NCBI RefSeq assembly: GCF_900099825.1
Contig: NZ_LT629693.1
Coordinates: 3,607,001 to 3,671,000 of the forward strand
Origin: Bradyrhizobium ottawaense
Lineage (GTDB): Bacteria; Pseudomonadota; Alphaproteobacteria; Rhizobiales; Xanthobacteraceae
Reading direction: 5' to 3'
DNA length: 64,000 nucleotides
The stretch's first letter is position 1, and every line of letters starts with the position of its first letter. Below, piece by piece: positions 63,232 to 64,000 of this stretch. Both the position numbers and the translations under genes were made by a program. The notes below the pieces were generated by a model. The model made no database searches and was not told where the DNA came from. It saw only the letters and a program-made list of their open reading frames with translations.

Positions 63232-64000
63232 GTGCAGACAGCACAACCTAACTCGCTGAGACTGCTGCAGTGGATGATGGTCGCCTCATTGGCCCTTCCG
63301 CTGGCGTTGTTCGCCTTTGCGTCTGCGGTATCCTGGGTTTCGATCCAGCAAACCGCCGACCGCGAGATCGAGCGCACCCTGGATGTCGCGCACGAGCACG
63401 CGCTGAAAGTGTTCGAAACCATCGACCGCACCCTGTCGGAAATCGCCGAGATCATCCGCGGCATTCCCGACGCCGGCATCGCGTCCCGCGAGGAAGCCCT
63501 GCATCGGCGGCTGAAGCAACTGGTGGACTCGCTTCCGCAGGTAAAATCGGCCTGGGTTTTCGACGCCAAGGGCCATGCGCTCGCCAACAGCCTGGTCGTG
63601 CCCGCACCCGACATCGATTTTTCGGACCGGGACTATTTCAAGGCCCATGTGGACCGCGATATCGGGACCTATATCGGCGAGGCGTTGAGGCCGCGGCCGC
63701 CCTATCAGGGCGCGGCGTTCTTCGGCGTCAGCCGACGGCGCAGCAACGAGGACGGCAGCTTTGGCGGCGTGATCCAGGCCTCGGTACTCCCGGAATATTT
63801 CGAGAATTTCTACGCCCGGATCGGCCGCGAGCCCGGCAGCTTCTTTGCGTTCGGCCTGACCGACGGCGTGGTGCTGGCGCGCTTCCCGGCGAGCGACAGT
63901 GATATTCGGCTCGATCGCAACGGACCCATCGGCCGAAAGATCGCGGTCGATCCCAAGGCCGGGCTGATCACCGTGACGTCGCCGACGGATGGCATCGAGC
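63232..64000 (+). CDS. PDC-sensor-domain protein, N-terminal part (probably sensor histidine kinase; cut by window edge)
   Basis: GTG at 63232 follows GGAG by six bases and opens VQTAQPNSLRLLQWMMVASL; the frame continues to the window end (256 codons). Residues about 13-36 form a membrane helix (QWMMVASLALPLALFAFASA). A long extracytoplasmic domain follows, with EIERTLDVAHEHALKVFETI and, near residue 130-140, DFSDRDYFKAHVDRD, the PDC/Cache motif for small-molecule sensing. The ligand is unknown. Members normally continue to PAS and histidine-kinase domains, which are outside the window. Confidence 0.8.
   Translation, partial: MQTAQPNSLRLLQWMMVASLALPLALFAFASAVSWVSIQQTADREIERTLDVAHEHALKVFETIDRTLSEIAEIIRGIPDAGIASREEALHRRLKQLVDSLPQVKSAWVFDAKGHALANSLVVPAPDIDFSDRDYFKAHVDRDIGTYIGEALRPRPPYQGAAFFGVSRRRSNEDGSFGGVIQASVLPEYFENFYARIGREPGSFFAFGLTDGVVLARFPASDSDIRLDRNGPIGRKIAVDPKAGLITVTSPTDGIE

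Overview
The window looks like a piece of a Bradyrhizobium (Nitrobacteraceae, Alphaproteobacteria) chromosome. The base composition is GC-rich. The protein families (mdh-sucCD-sucA cluster, sdhCDAB, DUF2794, a malonyl-CoA synthetase of the Rhodopseudomonas MatB type) fit that group. The gaps are full of the short palindromic repeats typical of these genomes. It is core metabolism with small accessory patches. I see no phage, transposase, integrase, CRISPR array, tRNA or rRNA. Genus is an inference from gene content, not from a search.

Layout. 1-5.3 kb (minus): mdh, sucC, a DUF1579 gene, sucD and the start of sucA. 5.4-11.5 kb: zapE, thpR, tesA, and divergently a YbbA/YbbP-like ABC exporter. 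11.7-16.3 kb: Bax-inhibitor-1 protein, a GNAT acetyltransferase, a Gly/Tyr-rich secreted protein plus a gene remnant, DUF2794, a candidate structured RNA, DUF1223. 16.4-22.7 kb: acnA, divergent from the cytochrome c maturation operon ccmABCD-ccmG, then a secreted helix-hairpin-helix protein. 22.9-29.4 kb: yciB, ftsY, an RluA-type pseudouridine synthase, mtaB, dapF, and two exported proteins (GyrI-like and SIMPL). 29.5-34.8 kb: a metallo-beta-lactamase-fold enzyme, then ffh-rpsP-rimM-trmD-rplS. 35-41 kb: leuC, a patch of small secreted His/Tyr/Gly-rich proteins, a zincin, leuD, a glycosyltransferase. 41.5-48.7 kb: CitE-like lyase, carbonic anhydrase, asd, leuB, an EamA exporter, a VOC protein. 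48.9-58.1 kb: an MFS carrier, a Mo-oxidoreductase with a cytochrome b, a fasciclin protein, M20 peptidase, SDR, matB, a Coa1-like protein, TauE/SafE. 58.4-64 kb: sdhCDAB, a GST with an extra C-terminal domain, and the start of a PDC-sensor protein.

How it works together. Most of the second half of the TCA cycle is encoded here (aconitase, 2-oxoglutarate dehydrogenase E1, succinyl-CoA synthetase, succinate and malate dehydrogenases). So are the 3-isopropylmalate branch of leucine synthesis (leuC, leuD, leuB), the diaminopimelate/lysine branch (asd, dapF), signal-recognition-particle targeting (ffh, ftsY) and cytochrome c maturation.

The most interesting signals are regulatory. They are: a multi-helix RNA candidate with mutually exclusive 3' hairpins at 15.3 kb; an Irr/ICE-like box between acnA and ccmA; a FixK/FNR-type box inside the ccm operon; a shared GGTATACC core upstream of both the suc and sdh operons; and a terminator-like hairpin between sucD and sucA. 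The most unusual protein patch is the group of three small His-rich exported proteins between leuC and leuD.
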